DNA of 64,000 bases from Candidatus Eisenbergiella merdavium (GTDB taxonomy: Bacteria; Bacillota; Clostridia; Lachnospirales; Lachnospiraceae), in NCBI GenBank assembly GCA_019119595.1, contig DWWS01000031.1:1-64000 (forward strand). Reading direction: 5' to 3'. This document shows, piece by piece, positions 41,481 through 50,163 of the stretch. Under the pieces are notes generated by a model, which was not told the DNA's origin, searched no databases, and saw nothing but the letters and a program-made list of their open reading frames with translations. Made by a program: the position numbers and the translations under genes. How positions within the stretch are numbered: the stretch's first letter is position 1; the number at the start of each line of letters is the position of its first letter.

Positions 41481-43427
41481 ATGCGTTTCCTTCTCGTCGC
41501 CGTCAATGCCAAATACATACATTCCAACCCCGCCGTTTACAGCCTGCGCGCCTATGCGCAGCGCAGCGGCTTTGGGCCTTCTTCCCGTGAAAACGGGCAG
41601 CCTGAAGCCGTGGCGGAGGCGGTGCTTGCGGAATATACCATCAATCAGCCCTTTTGGGAGATTCTTGCCGACCTTTACGGGAAAAAGCCCGATGCGGTCG
41701 GCTTTTCGTGCTATATCTGGAACCGGGAGATGATCTTTGCCCTGGCGAGGGAGCTTTCCAGGCTCCTTCCTCATATTCCGATATGGCTGGGAGGGCCGGA
41801 GGTTACCTACGATCCGGAGGAAACGCTTTCCTCGCTTCCCCATGCGGCAGGCGTGATGATCGGGGAAGGGGAGGAGACCTTCCGGGAGCTTTTGGAGCTG
41901 TACGCGGCAAGTTCGCATGCTTCGGCCGGAGGCCCTGGAGGAAGAGGCCCGGCGGGAGCGGATCCCGAAACAGGAGAGGATCCCGAAGCAGGCACAGATT
42001 CTGCGGCCGCCGCAGATTCCGAAGGAGCCGTACCTCCTGAAAAAAATATCTGCTGGCCCTCCCCGGAAGGAATCCGGGGCGTGGCGTACCGCACCCATCC
42101 GGGCGGAGAGGTGACAAGAACGCTGGAGCGGCCGCTTCTTCCGCTTGACCGCCTTCCGTTTTTTTACAAAGAGCAGAAGGAGATCGGGGATTTTCAGGAC
42201 CGCATCATTTACTATGAGTCCAGCCGGGGCTGTCCCTTCCGGTGCAGCTACTGCCTTTCTTCGGTGGATAAGACAGTACGGTTCCGCGACGTGGAGCTGG
42301 TAAAAAAGGAGCTTCAGTTTTTCCTGGACAAAAGGGTTCCCCAGGTAAAATTCGTGGATCGTACCTTTAACTGCAGCCATTCCCATGCCATGGCGATCTG
42401 GAGCTATCTGAAGGAGCATGACAACGGTGTCACCAATTTTCATTTTGAGATCGCGGCGGACATTCTGACGGAGGAGGAGATCGCGCTCCTTGGGAGCCTG
42501 CGGCCCGGGCTGGTGCAGCTTGAGATCGGCGTCCAGTCCACCAATCCCGACACCCTGCGGGAAATCCGCCGTTCGGCGGACTGGGAACGGCTTAAGGAGA
42601 TTGTGGGAAGGCTGCGGGGCGGACGGAACATCCACATTCACCTGGATCTGATCGCCGGGCTTCCGCTGGAGGGGCTGGAAAGCTTCCAGCGTTCCTTCAA
42701 CGACGTGTATTCCTGCAGGCCGGATCAGCTTCAGCTTGGCTTCCTGAAGGTGCTGAAGGGCTCGTATATGCACGAAAAGGCGGAGGAATACGGGCTGGAA
42801 TACCTGGATTTTCCTCCCTACGAGGTGCTTTTTACCCGCTGGCTTTCCTATGAGGACGTTCTGGTGCTCAAGCGGGTGGAGGAAATGGTGGAGCTGTACT
42901 ACAACAGCGGCCAGTTCACCCATACGCTTCCGGTTCTGGAGGAATGCTTTTCTTCTCCCTTTGCGATGTACCGGGAGCTTTCGGCGTTTTATGAAAGGCG
43001 CGGGCTGTTCCGCCAGAGCCCTTCCCGCCTGTACCGTTATCAGGCGCTTCTGGATTTTGCCGCCGGCGCGGATCCCGAACGGCTGGAGCTTTATCAAGAG
43101 CTTCTGACCTTTGACCTGTATCTGCGGGAGAACGCGAAGAGCCGCCCGGATTTCGCCCCGGCCTGCAGACAGGAGGAGCAGGCGAAGGAGAGGATCAGCC
43201 GTTTTTACCGGGAAGAGATGAAGAATCCCCGTTTTCTTGCGGATTATGTGCGGGAGGGCTATGATTCCAGACAGATGGCCCGCCTGACCCATGTGGAGTG
43301 CTTCCGCTTCCCGGTCTGGGAGGAGAGAATGCGCCTGCCGGATGGGAAAATATACTACGTGCTGTTTGACTACCGCGGCAGAGACCCGCTGAGCCGCCGG
43401 GCGCGGACGGAAATCCTTCCTCTGTGA
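41481..43427 (+). CDS. B12-binding radical SAM protein with DUF4080
   Basis: A 648-residue protein. The N-terminal region (1-140) is a Rossmann-like B12-binding domain (FLLVAVNAKYIHSNPAVYSL, VGFSCYIWN, WLGGPEVTYDPEE). A Gly/Pro/Ala/Glu-rich linker of about 40 residues follows (near 150-195). The radical SAM core has SSRGCPFRCSYCLSS with the C-x3-C-x2-C cluster motif. The C-terminal 180 residues are the DUF4080 part. The reaction is unknown. The start at 41481 (MRFLLVAVNAKY) fits the family; the frame also opens at 41454. The linker looks inserted compared with the compact family form I remember. Confidence 0.85.
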   Translation: MRFLLVAVNAKYIHSNPAVYSLRAYAQRSGFGPSSRENGQPEAVAEAVLAEYTINQPFWEILADLYGKKPDAVGFSCYIWNREMIFALARELSRLLPHIPIWLGGPEVTYDPEETLSSLPHAAGVMIGEGEETFRELLELYAASSHASAGGPGGRGPAGADPETGEDPEAGTDSAAAADSEGAVPPEKNICWPSPEGIRGVAYRTHPGGEVTRTLERPLLPLDRLPFFYKEQKEIGDFQDRIIYYESSRGCPFRCSYCLSSVDKTVRFRDVELVKKELQFFLDKRVPQVKFVDRTFNCSHSHAMAIWSYLKEHDNGVTNFHFEIAADILTEEEIALLGSLRPGLVQLEIGVQSTNPDTLREIRRSADWERLKEIVGRLRGGRNIHIHLDLIAGLPLEGLESFQRSFNDVYSCRPDQLQLGFLKVLKGSYMHEKAEEYGLEYLDFPPYEVLFTRWLSYEDVLVLKRVEEMVELYYNSGQFTHTLPVLEECFSSPFAMYRELSAFYERRGLFRQSPSRLYRYQALLDFAAGADPERLELYQELLTFDLYLRENAKSRPDFAPACRQEEQAKERISRFYREEMKNPRFLADYVREGYDSRQMARLTHVECFRFPVWEERMRLPDGKIYYVLFDYRGRDPLSRRARTEILPL

Positions 43428-43463
43428 CCGGAAACCATACATACAAAGAGGAGTCAAAAAAGG

Positions 43464-44123
43464 ATGAAACAAAAGGAACGAGTGGAAAAAGTGCTCCGTC
43501 TTCTGGATGAGCACTACGGAACGGAATATATCTGCTATCTGGAGCATGAAAATGCCTGGCAGCTTCTGATCGCCACCATTTTGAGCGCCCAGTGCACGGA
43601 CGCGAGGGTGAACATCGTGACCAGGGAGCTTTTCCGGAAATACCCGGATGTGGAGGCGTTTGCGAACGCGGACTTAAAGGAGCTGGAGCAGGACATTCAT
43701 GCCACGGGCTTTTACCATAATAAGGCGAAAAATATCATATCCTGCTGTCAGGAGCTTGTGAACCGTTTCGGCGGGGAAGTGCCCCGTTCTCTGGAGGAGC
43801 TGACCTCCCTCGCGGGCGTTGGGCGCAAAACGGCGAACGTGATCCGGGGAAATATCTACAACGATCCCAGCATCGTGGTGGATACCCATGTGAAGCGGAT
43901 CTCCAACCGCCTGGGCTTCACGAAGGAGGACGACCCGACAAAGGTGGAGCAGGATCTGATGCGTGTGCTGCCCAAGGATCACTGGATCCTGTACAACATG
44001 CAGATCATCACCCTCGGCAGGCAGCTCTGCAAGGCGCCGAACCCCAAATGCGGGGAATGCTTCCTGACGGAGGTCTGCCCCTGGTATGAAAAGAAGAAAA
44101 AAGAGGAAGGAAAGAAGCAATGA
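43464..44123 (+). CDS. nth: Endonuclease III (DNA glycosylase/AP lyase)
   Basis: A 219-residue base-excision repair enzyme that removes oxidised pyrimidines. The helix-hairpin-helix LTSLAGVGRKTANV has the catalytic Lys K122, and VVDTHVKRISNRLG has Asp D140. The 4Fe-4S ligands C189, C196, C199 and C205 keep the C-x6-C-x2-C-x5-C spacing. The ATG follows AGAGGAG at usual spacing. It overlaps the exonuclease gene by four bases, giving a small DNA-repair operon, possibly with the radical SAM gene upstream. Confidence 0.97.
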   Translation: MKQKERVEKVLRLLDEHYGTEYICYLEHENAWQLLIATILSAQCTDARVNIVTRELFRKYPDVEAFANADLKELEQDIHATGFYHNKAKNIISCCQELVNRFGGEVPRSLEELTSLAGVGRKTANVIRGNIYNDPSIVVDTHVKRISNRLGFTKEDDPTKVEQDLMRVLPKDHWILYNMQIITLGRQLCKAPNPKCGECFLTEVCPWYEKKKKEEGKKQ

Positions 44124-44848
44124 AAAGCCCGGTGCGGGATTATGTCTGTGTGGATCTGGAAACCACAGGCTTAAATCCAAAGACGGAGAAGATCATAGAG
44201 ATCGGCGCGGTGCGGATGCGGGACGGGGAGATCGCGGCCCGTTTTCAGACCCTTGTGAATCCGGGAAGGCAGCTTTCCGAGAGCGCCTGTCAGATCACGG
44301 GCATCACCCAGCGGGAGGTGGATGCGGCGCCGAAAGCGGGAGACATCCTTCCGGATTTCCTGTGCTTTCTCGGAGAAGACGTGCTGGTGGGCCACAGCCT
44401 GCTGTTCGATTTTTCCTTTCTGAAAAAGGCGGCGGTGAACGAGGGGCTTTCCCTGGAAGCGAAGGGCATCGATACCCTGAAGCTCTCCCGTAAATATCTG
44501 TCTCAGCTTCCCAGCCGCAGCCTGGAGGCGCTCTGCAGACATTTCTCCATTCCCCACCGGGCCCATCGGGCGCTGGGGGACGCGGAGGCCACGGCGGCGC
44601 TGTATGAGCTGCTTTGTGAAAAATTTTACGCGGAGGGGCCCTTCGACCCGGTTCCTCTCATTTTTCATGTGAAAAAAGAAAGCCCTGCCAGCCGTTCCCA
44701 GAAGGAGCGGCTTCTTCGCCTTGCCGCCCTGTACCGGATTCCGCTTGATGTGGACGTGGAAACGCTCACAAGAAATGAGGCGAGCCGTCTGGCGGATCAG
44801 CTCATCGCCAGGTACGGCAGGACGCCCCGTACTGTGGAAAAATCCTGA
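44120..44848 (+). CDS. DnaQ-like DEDDh 3'-5' exonuclease
   Basis: A 242-residue protein. The exonuclease domain (about 7-170) has VCVDLETTG with D12 and E14, the second motif VLVGHSLLFDFSFL and the last motif HRALGDAEAT. Such PolC/DinG-like exonucleases proofread or trim DNA or RNA. The last 60 residues form a small extra domain of unknown role. The start overlaps nth in an ATGA. A weak 5-bp hairpin with a T-rich loop follows the stop (44854-44880). Confidence 0.9.
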   Translation: MKSPVRDYVCVDLETTGLNPKTEKIIEIGAVRMRDGEIAARFQTLVNPGRQLSESACQITGITQREVDAAPKAGDILPDFLCFLGEDVLVGHSLLFDFSFLKKAAVNEGLSLEAKGIDTLKLSRKYLSQLPSRSLEALCRHFSIPHRAHRALGDAEATAALYELLCEKFYAEGPFDPVPLIFHVKKESPASRSQKERLLRLAALYRIPLDVDVETLTRNEASRLADQLIARYGRTPRTVEKS

Positions 44849-44900
44849 AAAAACGCCGGAACAGCCGCTTTTTTTCGGCGTGACGAACACTCCAGCGCTC

Positions 44901-44929
44901 TTGCAAAAACGAAGGCTTTCCTATATAAT
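44901..44929 (+). promoter_or_regulatory. Promoter before the small membrane protein and VanW gene
   Basis: TTGCAA (44901-44906) and TATAAT (44924-44929) are 17 bases apart. A start near 44936 would give a leader of about 48 bases to the small gene at 44984, followed by the VanW gene. Confidence 0.7.
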
Positions 44930-44983
44930 AGGCTTTTAAGCGAACATAAAAACAGCCTTGACGTATCTGAAATGGAGGGTGCG

Positions 44984-45088
44984 ATGTTTAATATTTACAG
45001 TAAAAAATCAAAACGGATCATCTCGTCAGTCATCATCATCATTCTGGTTCTGGCAATGGTCATACCGACGCTTCTGTACGTACTGTAG
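44984..45088 (+). CDS. 34-residue single-span membrane protein
   Basis: A short gene with ATG at 44984 after GGAGGG (five-base gap) and TAG at 45086. The peptide begins MFNIYSKKSKRIISS and continues as one strongly hydrophobic segment to the end. The basic front and hydrophobic tail predict an inside-N membrane peptide. I recognise no named family. Good promoter, ribosome site and composition argue for a real gene, 41 bases before the VanW gene. Confidence 0.65.
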   Translation: MFNIYSKKSKRIISSVIIIILVLAMVIPTLLYVL

Positions 45089-45100
45089 GAAATGACGGTC

Positions 45101-45125
45101 GGAGCAGACGCTCCGGCATGGAGGA
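45101..45125 (+). promoter_or_regulatory. Stem-loop next to the VanW ribosome site
   Basis: GGAGC (45101-45105) can pair with GCTCC (45110-45114). The same GCTCC can pair with GGAG of the Shine-Dalgarno at 45120-45125. The stretch GCTCCGGCATGGAGG recurs before 20274, in altered form before 40421 and 46852, so it may be a shared control element. The alternative pairing is short (4-5 bp). Confidence 0.4.
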
Positions 45126-45129
45126 GTAT

Positions 45130-46722
45130 ATGAAAAAATGGATTTGTTTTCTGGCGCTTCTGCTTTTCGCAGGGCTTGCGCCTGTTGCTTCCGGCATTTC
45201 CGTACAGGCTCAGGCGAGGCCGGATGATACGATCATGGAAGGCGTGTATGCCGGGGAGATCTCGCTTGCGGGTATGACCCAGGCTCAGGCACAGGAGGCG
45301 GTTCAGGCCTACGTGGATTCCCTGGGCGGCAGCGTGATCACGCTGAACGTGGTGGACGGGAATACGGTGACAACGACCGCCGCGGAGCTTGGCATGAGCT
45401 GGAGCAACCAGAATCTGGTGAGTGAGGCGGTGAATCTGGGAAAGGCCGGAAACGTGGTGGCCCGCTATAAGGCAGTCAAGGATCTGGCGTATGAAAATAA
45501 GGTCTACGATATCCAGTTTTCCTTTGACCAGGAGGCCATTGCTTCCCTGATCGAGAACGACTGTGCCAAATACAATGTGGAGGCCATAGATGCTCATCTG
45601 AACCGGGTAAACGGTGAATTTGTCATTGAAGAGGGCCAGACGGGCGTCGTTATTGACAACAGCGCTTCCGAAACGGCGGTTTACGAATATTTGACGACCC
45701 AGTGGAAGGGCGGGGACGCTTCCGTCGATCTGGTGGTGACGCAGGAGCAGCCCCAGGGAAATACGGAGAATCTGTCTCTGGTAAAGGATGTGCTCGGAAC
45801 CTTTACCACCAGCTATTCCTCCTCCGGCTCGGACAGAAGCGCCAACGTATCTAACGGCTGCAAGCTGATCAACGGCACGACGGTATATCCCGGGGAAAGC
45901 TTCTCCACCTATGAAGCGGTAGCGCCGTTTTCAGAGGAAAACGGCTACTATATGGCGGGCTCCTATCTGAACGGGCAGGTGGTGGACAGTATCGGCGGCG
46001 GTATCTGCCAGGTATCCACAACCCTGTACAACGCGGTTCTGCTTTCGGAGCTTCAGGTGGACGAACGGCACAATCATTCCATGATCGTCAATTATGTGAA
46101 GCCGTCCATGGACGCGGCGATCGCGGAATCCTCCGGAAAGGATTTTGTTTTCACCAACAATACGGAATATCCGATCTATATTGAAGGCTATACCAGCAAT
46201 AAAAATATCACCTTTACCATCTACGGCGTGGAAACCAGAGATTCCAACCGGAAGGTGAGCTATGAGAGCGAGGTGCTGGAAACGATCTCTCCGGGCGCGG
46301 AGGTGATCAACCAGAGCGCTTCCCAGCCCATCGGTTTTGTGGATGTGCAGTCGGCGCATACGGGCTACAAGGCAAGGCTGTGGAAGGTGGTGACGGTGGA
46401 CGGAGAAGAGGTCAGCAGGGAGCAGATCAACAGCAGCAGCTACAAGATGACCCCGCGCACGGCCACGGTCGGAACGGCGACGGATAATCCCAACGCCTAC
46501 AACGAGCTGCAGGCGGCCATCGCCACAGGAAGCATCGACCATGTGAAGAGCGTTGCGAACGCGCTGAAAAACGGCCAGTCCATAACGCCCGCTCAGCCTT
46601 CCACGGGCGTCGATCCCGCCCTTGCGGCGATCCTGGAAGGAAAGACGCCGGAGGAGCAGGCGATCCTGATCCAGCAGTACAACGAGCAGCTTGCCCAGCA
46701 GCAGCAACAGGCAGGGCAGTAA
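45130..46722 (+). CDS. VanW-family secreted protein
   Basis: A 530-residue exported protein. It starts with a signal peptide (MKKWICFLALLLFAGLAPVAS, likely cut near residue 25-30). Next come two peptidoglycan-binding-4-like repeats (about 45-210) and the VanW core around 220-345, marked by VYPGESFSTYEAVAPF and GGGICQVSTTLYNA. A beta-rich part follows (to about 440). The C-terminus is rich in Gln (EQLAQQQQQ). VanW proteins are named after a vancomycin-cluster gene but their function is unknown; a cell-wall role is likely. The start at 45130 follows GGAGGAG; the ATG at 45118 precedes it. Confidence 0.9.
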   Translation: MKKWICFLALLLFAGLAPVASGISVQAQARPDDTIMEGVYAGEISLAGMTQAQAQEAVQAYVDSLGGSVITLNVVDGNTVTTTAAELGMSWSNQNLVSEAVNLGKAGNVVARYKAVKDLAYENKVYDIQFSFDQEAIASLIENDCAKYNVEAIDAHLNRVNGEFVIEEGQTGVVIDNSASETAVYEYLTTQWKGGDASVDLVVTQEQPQGNTENLSLVKDVLGTFTTSYSSSGSDRSANVSNGCKLINGTTVYPGESFSTYEAVAPFSEENGYYMAGSYLNGQVVDSIGGGICQVSTTLYNAVLLSELQVDERHNHSMIVNYVKPSMDAAIAESSGKDFVFTNNTEYPIYIEGYTSNKNITFTIYGVETRDSNRKVSYESEVLETISPGAEVINQSASQPIGFVDVQSAHTGYKARLWKVVTVDGEEVSREQINSSSYKMTPRTATVGTATDNPNAYNELQAAIATGSIDHVKSVANALKNGQSITPAQPSTGVDPALAAILEGKTPEEQAILIQQYNEQLAQQQQQAGQ

Positions 46723-46765
46723 GCGCTGCCGGCCTCTTGAAATAAAGCAAAATGGAAAGAGAAAA

Positions 46766-46792
46766 ATCCCCGGGTCTTCAGGGCCCGGGGAT
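46766..46792. terminator. Strong hairpin after the VanW gene
   Basis: ATCCCCGGG (46766-46774) pairs with CCCGGGGAT (46784-46792), with a 9-base loop. On the plus strand it is preceded by AAAA and followed by TATCTG, without a T run. On the minus strand it is followed by TTTTTC. It lies between two plus-strand genes, so the T run is on the unexpected side. Confidence 0.55.
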
Positions 46793-46851
46793 TATCTGCC
46801 GGAGGGAGAACGCTGCGCGCTTGGGAGCAGGCTCCGACATGGAGGTAAGGT

Positions 46852-47868
46852 ATGGAGGTTGGGAAAATACAGGAGAGCGTGCTGAAACGCTCTGTATTGA
46901 GACAACTGAAAACAAAAAGGAAAGAGATACTGCAAGGGGCAGGCCTGGGAGAAGACTGCGCTGTTCTGGCATTTCCGCCCGGAGAGGAGCTGCTGATCTC
47001 CTCCTGCGCGGTGAAAACCGGCCATGACGCGGCCCTGTACGCAGTCCATGCCGCCGCAAACAATATCGCGGCGTGCGGCGGAAGGCCGGCGGCCGTGTGG
47101 CTCACGGTGCTCCTGCCCCCTTCGGCTGAGGAGGAGGAGCTGAAGGCGCTCATGCTCCAGGCGGAGCAGACCTGCGCCGGGCTGAATCTTCAGATCGCAG
47201 GGGGACACACGGAGGTCACTCCGGCGGTGAACCGGATCACGCTTTCCGCCGCAGCAGCGGGCAGCGCTCCGGCAGGGCAGTCAGTGCGCACATCCGGCCT
47301 TCACCCGGGCGCGGAGCTGGTGGTGACGAAGTGGGTGGGACTGGAAGGGACGGCGGTCGCCGCGAAGGAAAAGGAGCGGGAGCTTCTTTCGCATTTTCCG
47401 GCCTACCTGGTGGAAACGGCAAGAGACTTCGACCGGTACCTGTCCGTGCTCCCGGAGGCGGCCGCCGCGTTGGAGGCAGCCGCCGCATCAGAAGATGCCG
47501 CTGTCATGCCCTGCGGCGTCTGCGCCATGACCGATCTTTCCACCGGCGGGATTTTCAGCGCGCTCTGGGAAATGGGCGAAAGCGCCGGAGTCGGGCTGGA
47601 GATCGACCTGAAAAAAATACCCATCCGTCAGGAAACAGTGGAGATCTGTAACTATCTGGATCTGAACCCCTACGAGCTATCCTCCGGGGGAAGCCTGCTG
47701 ATCGCGGCGGACGACGGATACGCTCTGGCCGACAGCCTGGAAAGGGCGGGGATTCCGGCCGCCGTGGTGGGAAAAGCCGTCCCCGGAAACGACAGGATCG
47801 TCCGGAACGGGGAGGAAAAACGCTTCCTCGGCCCGGTCAGGACGGATCAGATTCATAAATTGTTTTAA
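46852..47868 (+). CDS. AIR-synthase-related (PurM/HypE-like) protein
   Basis: A 338-residue protein of the PurM/HypE/ThiL/SelD fold. It has GLGEDCAVLAF at the N-terminal binding region, AANNIAACGGRPAAVWLTVLL, and AGGHTEVTPAVNRI, all typical. The C-terminal half contains MTDLSTGGIFSALWEM and SSGGSLLIAA. No hydrogenase, purine or thiamine gene is nearby, so the substrate is unknown; it matches the stand-alone HypE-like group seen in Clostridia. A low-complexity Ala-rich loop lies near 205-215. The ribosome site GGAGGT is part of a recurrent stem-loop element. Confidence 0.78.
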   Translation: MEVGKIQESVLKRSVLRQLKTKRKEILQGAGLGEDCAVLAFPPGEELLISSCAVKTGHDAALYAVHAAANNIAACGGRPAAVWLTVLLPPSAEEEELKALMLQAEQTCAGLNLQIAGGHTEVTPAVNRITLSAAAAGSAPAGQSVRTSGLHPGAELVVTKWVGLEGTAVAAKEKERELLSHFPAYLVETARDFDRYLSVLPEAAAALEAAAASEDAAVMPCGVCAMTDLSTGGIFSALWEMGESAGVGLEIDLKKIPIRQETVEICNYLDLNPYELSSGGSLLIAADDGYALADSLERAGIPAAVVGKAVPGNDRIVRNGEEKRFLGPVRTDQIHKLF

Positions 47869-47881
47869 AGGAGAAAAAGAT

Positions 47882-48373
47882 ATGCGGGAGTTCAGAGAGC
47901 AGCTTCTTGGAATCATTGAGAAAAACAGCCGGATCGATCTGAAGGAGCTGGGGGTAATCCTTGGCGTGGAAGAAATCGATGTGGTGAACGAGCTGGCGGC
48001 GATGGAAGCGGAGGGGATCATCTGCGGCTATCATACGCTGATCGACTGGGACAAAACCAGCCTGGACAAGATCTCCGCGCTGATCGAGGTGCGGGTAACG
48101 CCCCAGAGAGGGCAGGGCTTCGACAACATCGCGGAACGGATCTACAAATATCCGGAGGTGAACGCGGTGTATCTGATCTCCGGCGGCTTTGACCTGCTGG
48201 TGACGCTGGAGGGAAGAAACCTGAAGGAGATCTCCTCCTTTGTTTCGGAGAAGCTTTCTGCGCTGGACGGCGTGCTGAGCACGGCCACGCATTTTATCCT
48301 GAAAAAATATAAGGATCATGGCACGATCCTTGCCAGAAAATATGAAGATACAAGGGAGAAGATCATGCCATGA
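47882..48373 (+). CDS. Lrp/AsnC-family transcription regulator
   Basis: A 163-residue regulator. The N-terminal helix-turn-helix (about 5-55, IDLKELGVILGVEEIDVVNELAAMEAEGII) is followed by the AsnC ligand-binding domain (about 68-150, ISALIEVRVTP, VNAVYLISGGFDLLVTLEG). It overlaps the aminotransferase by four bases, so it probably controls that gene in response to an amino acid. The ribosome site is AAAGGAGAAAAAG. Confidence 0.92.
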   Translation: MREFREQLLGIIEKNSRIDLKELGVILGVEEIDVVNELAAMEAEGIICGYHTLIDWDKTSLDKISALIEVRVTPQRGQGFDNIAERIYKYPEVNAVYLISGGFDLLVTLEGRNLKEISSFVSEKLSALDGVLSTATHFILKKYKDHGTILARKYEDTREKIMP

Positions 48374-49548
48374 GAAATCCGCTGTCTGAAAAGATCGTAA
48401 CCATTCAGCCCTCGGGAATCCGGAAATTTTTTGACATCGTAAGCGAAATGGACGACGCCATCTCCCTCGGCGTGGGGGAGCCTGATTTTGATACGCCCTG
48501 GCACATCCGGGACGAAGGAATCTATTCCCTGGAAAAGGGGAGAACCTTCTACACCTCCAACGCGGGCCTGAAGGAGTTGAAGGTGGAAATCTGCAGCTAC
48601 CTGAAAAGGCGCTTTGGGCTGGAATACGACTTCGCCCATGAGGTTCTGGTCACCGTGGGAGGCTCCGAGGCCATCGACATCGCTCTGCGCGCCATGATCG
48701 ATCCGGGAGACGAGGTGCTGATCCCTCAGCCCAGCTACGTTTCCTATGAGCCCTGCGCCGTGCTTGCGGATGCGGTTCCGGTCATCATCAACCTGAAAGC
48801 GGAAAATGAATTTCGCCTGACGGCGCAGGAGCTTCGAGATGCCGTAACGGACAAGACCAAGGTGCTCGTCCTTCCCTTCCCGAACAATCCCACGGGAGCC
48901 ATCATGGAGCGAAAGGATCTGGAGGAGATCGCGGAGGTGATCCGGGAAAAGGATCTTTTTGTGATCTCTGATGAGATCTACAGCGAGCTGACCTACGACA
49001 GAGATCATGTATCCATCGCCCAGCTTCCTGGCATGAAGGAACGGACGATCCTGATCAACGGATTTTCCAAGTCCTACGCCATGACCGGCTGGCGGCTTGG
49101 CTATGCCTGCGGCCCGCGCCTGATCCTGGATCAGATGCTGAAGATCCACCAGTTTGCCATCATGTGCGCGCCCACCACCAGCCAGTATGCGGCGGTGGAG
49201 GCCTTAAGAAACGGGGACAGGGACGTTCAGGAAATGCGGGAGGCCTATAACCGGAGACGCCGCTACCTGATGTATGCCTTTCGGGAAATGGGCCTGCCCT
49301 GCTTCGAGCCCTACGGCGCTTTTTACGTGTTCCCCTGCATCCGGGAATTCGGCCTGACCAGCGACGAATTCGCCCTCCGTTTTCTGCAGGAGGAAAAGGT
49401 GGCCGTGGTGCCGGGAACCGCGTTCGGGGCATGCGGGGAGGGCTATATCCGCATTTCCTACGCCTATTCCCTGGAAAACCTGAAAACAGCCATTGGACGC
49501 CTTGCTGATTTTGTCAGACGCTTGAGGGAAGAAGGGAGCAAAGCGTGA
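48370..49548 (+). CDS. Class I/II PLP-dependent aminotransferase
   Basis: A 392-residue fold-type I enzyme. Visible are SLGVGEPDFDTP, FPNNPTGAI, the Asp-containing FVISDEIYSELTY and the PLP lysine in LINGFSKSYAMTGWRLGY; the substrate-carboxylate Arg is in YIRISYA. It is closest in pattern to PatA/AspB-like enzymes of Firmicutes acting on aromatic or dicarboxylic amino acids. Coupling to an Lrp-type regulator fits an amino-acid role. Exact substrate is unknown. Confidence 0.93.
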   Translation: MRNPLSEKIVTIQPSGIRKFFDIVSEMDDAISLGVGEPDFDTPWHIRDEGIYSLEKGRTFYTSNAGLKELKVEICSYLKRRFGLEYDFAHEVLVTVGGSEAIDIALRAMIDPGDEVLIPQPSYVSYEPCAVLADAVPVIINLKAENEFRLTAQELRDAVTDKTKVLVLPFPNNPTGAIMERKDLEEIAEVIREKDLFVISDEIYSELTYDRDHVSIAQLPGMKERTILINGFSKSYAMTGWRLGYACGPRLILDQMLKIHQFAIMCAPTTSQYAAVEALRNGDRDVQEMREAYNRRRRYLMYAFREMGLPCFEPYGAFYVFPCIREFGLTSDEFALRFLQEEKVAVVPGTAFGACGEGYIRISYAYSLENLKTAIGRLADFVRRLREEGSKA

Positions 49549-49610
49549 CGTTCCGGCATAAATAGCTGGGGATGGTATGCCCGATCGCACGCTTCAGAAT
49601 GAGGATCAAC

Positions 49611-50117
49611 ATGAACATTGTACTGCATCAGCCGGAGATTCCGGCGAACACCGGAAATATCGGAAGAACCTGCGTAGCTACCGGCTCCGTTCTGCATCTG
49701 ATCGAGCCGCTGGGCTTTCAGCTGAATGAAAAGCAGATCAAACGGGCGGGCATGGACTACTGGCATAAGCTGGATGTGCGTCGCTACGTCAACTATGAGG
49801 ATTTTCTGGAGCAGGAGTTTTGCCTGCATCCCGGCAGAAAGCTCTGGCTTGCCACCACAAAGGCAAAGCGCGTCTATACGGAGGCGGCCTTTGGGCCGGA
49901 CGATTACCTAATGTTCGGAAAGGAAAGCGCCGGAATCCCGGAGGAGATTTTGGTGGAGCATGAAGAAACTTGCATCCGCATCCCCATGCTGGACGAAATC
50001 CGGTCGCTGAACCTGAGCAACTCCGTGGCGGTGGTGCTCTATGAAGCATTGCGTCAGAACCATTTTGACGGGATGCTGCTGGAGGGGGAGCTGCACAGGC
50101 TGAGGTGGAAGGGATGA
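49611..50117 (+). CDS. trmL: tRNA (cytidine(34)-2'-O)-methyltransferase
   Basis: A 168-residue SPOUT methyltransferase that methylates the wobble base of tRNA-Leu. It starts MNIVLHQPEIPANTGNIGRT and has the knot motifs LMFGKESAGIPEE and IPMLDEIRSLNLSNSVAVVLYEA. Length is typical. The start at 49611 is the family start; the earlier ATG at 49572 adds residues without similarity. Confidence 0.95.
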   Translation: MNIVLHQPEIPANTGNIGRTCVATGSVLHLIEPLGFQLNEKQIKRAGMDYWHKLDVRRYVNYEDFLEQEFCLHPGRKLWLATTKAKRVYTEAAFGPDDYLMFGKESAGIPEEILVEHEETCIRIPMLDEIRSLNLSNSVAVVLYEALRQNHFDGMLLEGELHRLRWKG

Positions 50118-50128
50118 CTGAAAACTAA

Positions 50129-50157
50129 TTGCAGAGCAGTCCCGTATATGCTAAAAT
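50129..50157 (+). promoter_or_regulatory. Promoter of a convergent antisense RNA
   Basis: TTGCAG (50129-50134) and TAAAAT (50152-50157) with 17 bases between. A start near 50164 gives a short RNA that ends at the hairpin terminator at 50210-50258. No protein can be encoded in that RNA. Confidence 0.65.
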
Positions 50158-50163
50158 AAAATT

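Noticed and set aside
41442..43547. 701-codon minus-strand frame opposite the DUF4080 gene
   Set aside because: Covers the whole of a well-supported radical SAM gene and part of nth; no domain or start signal.
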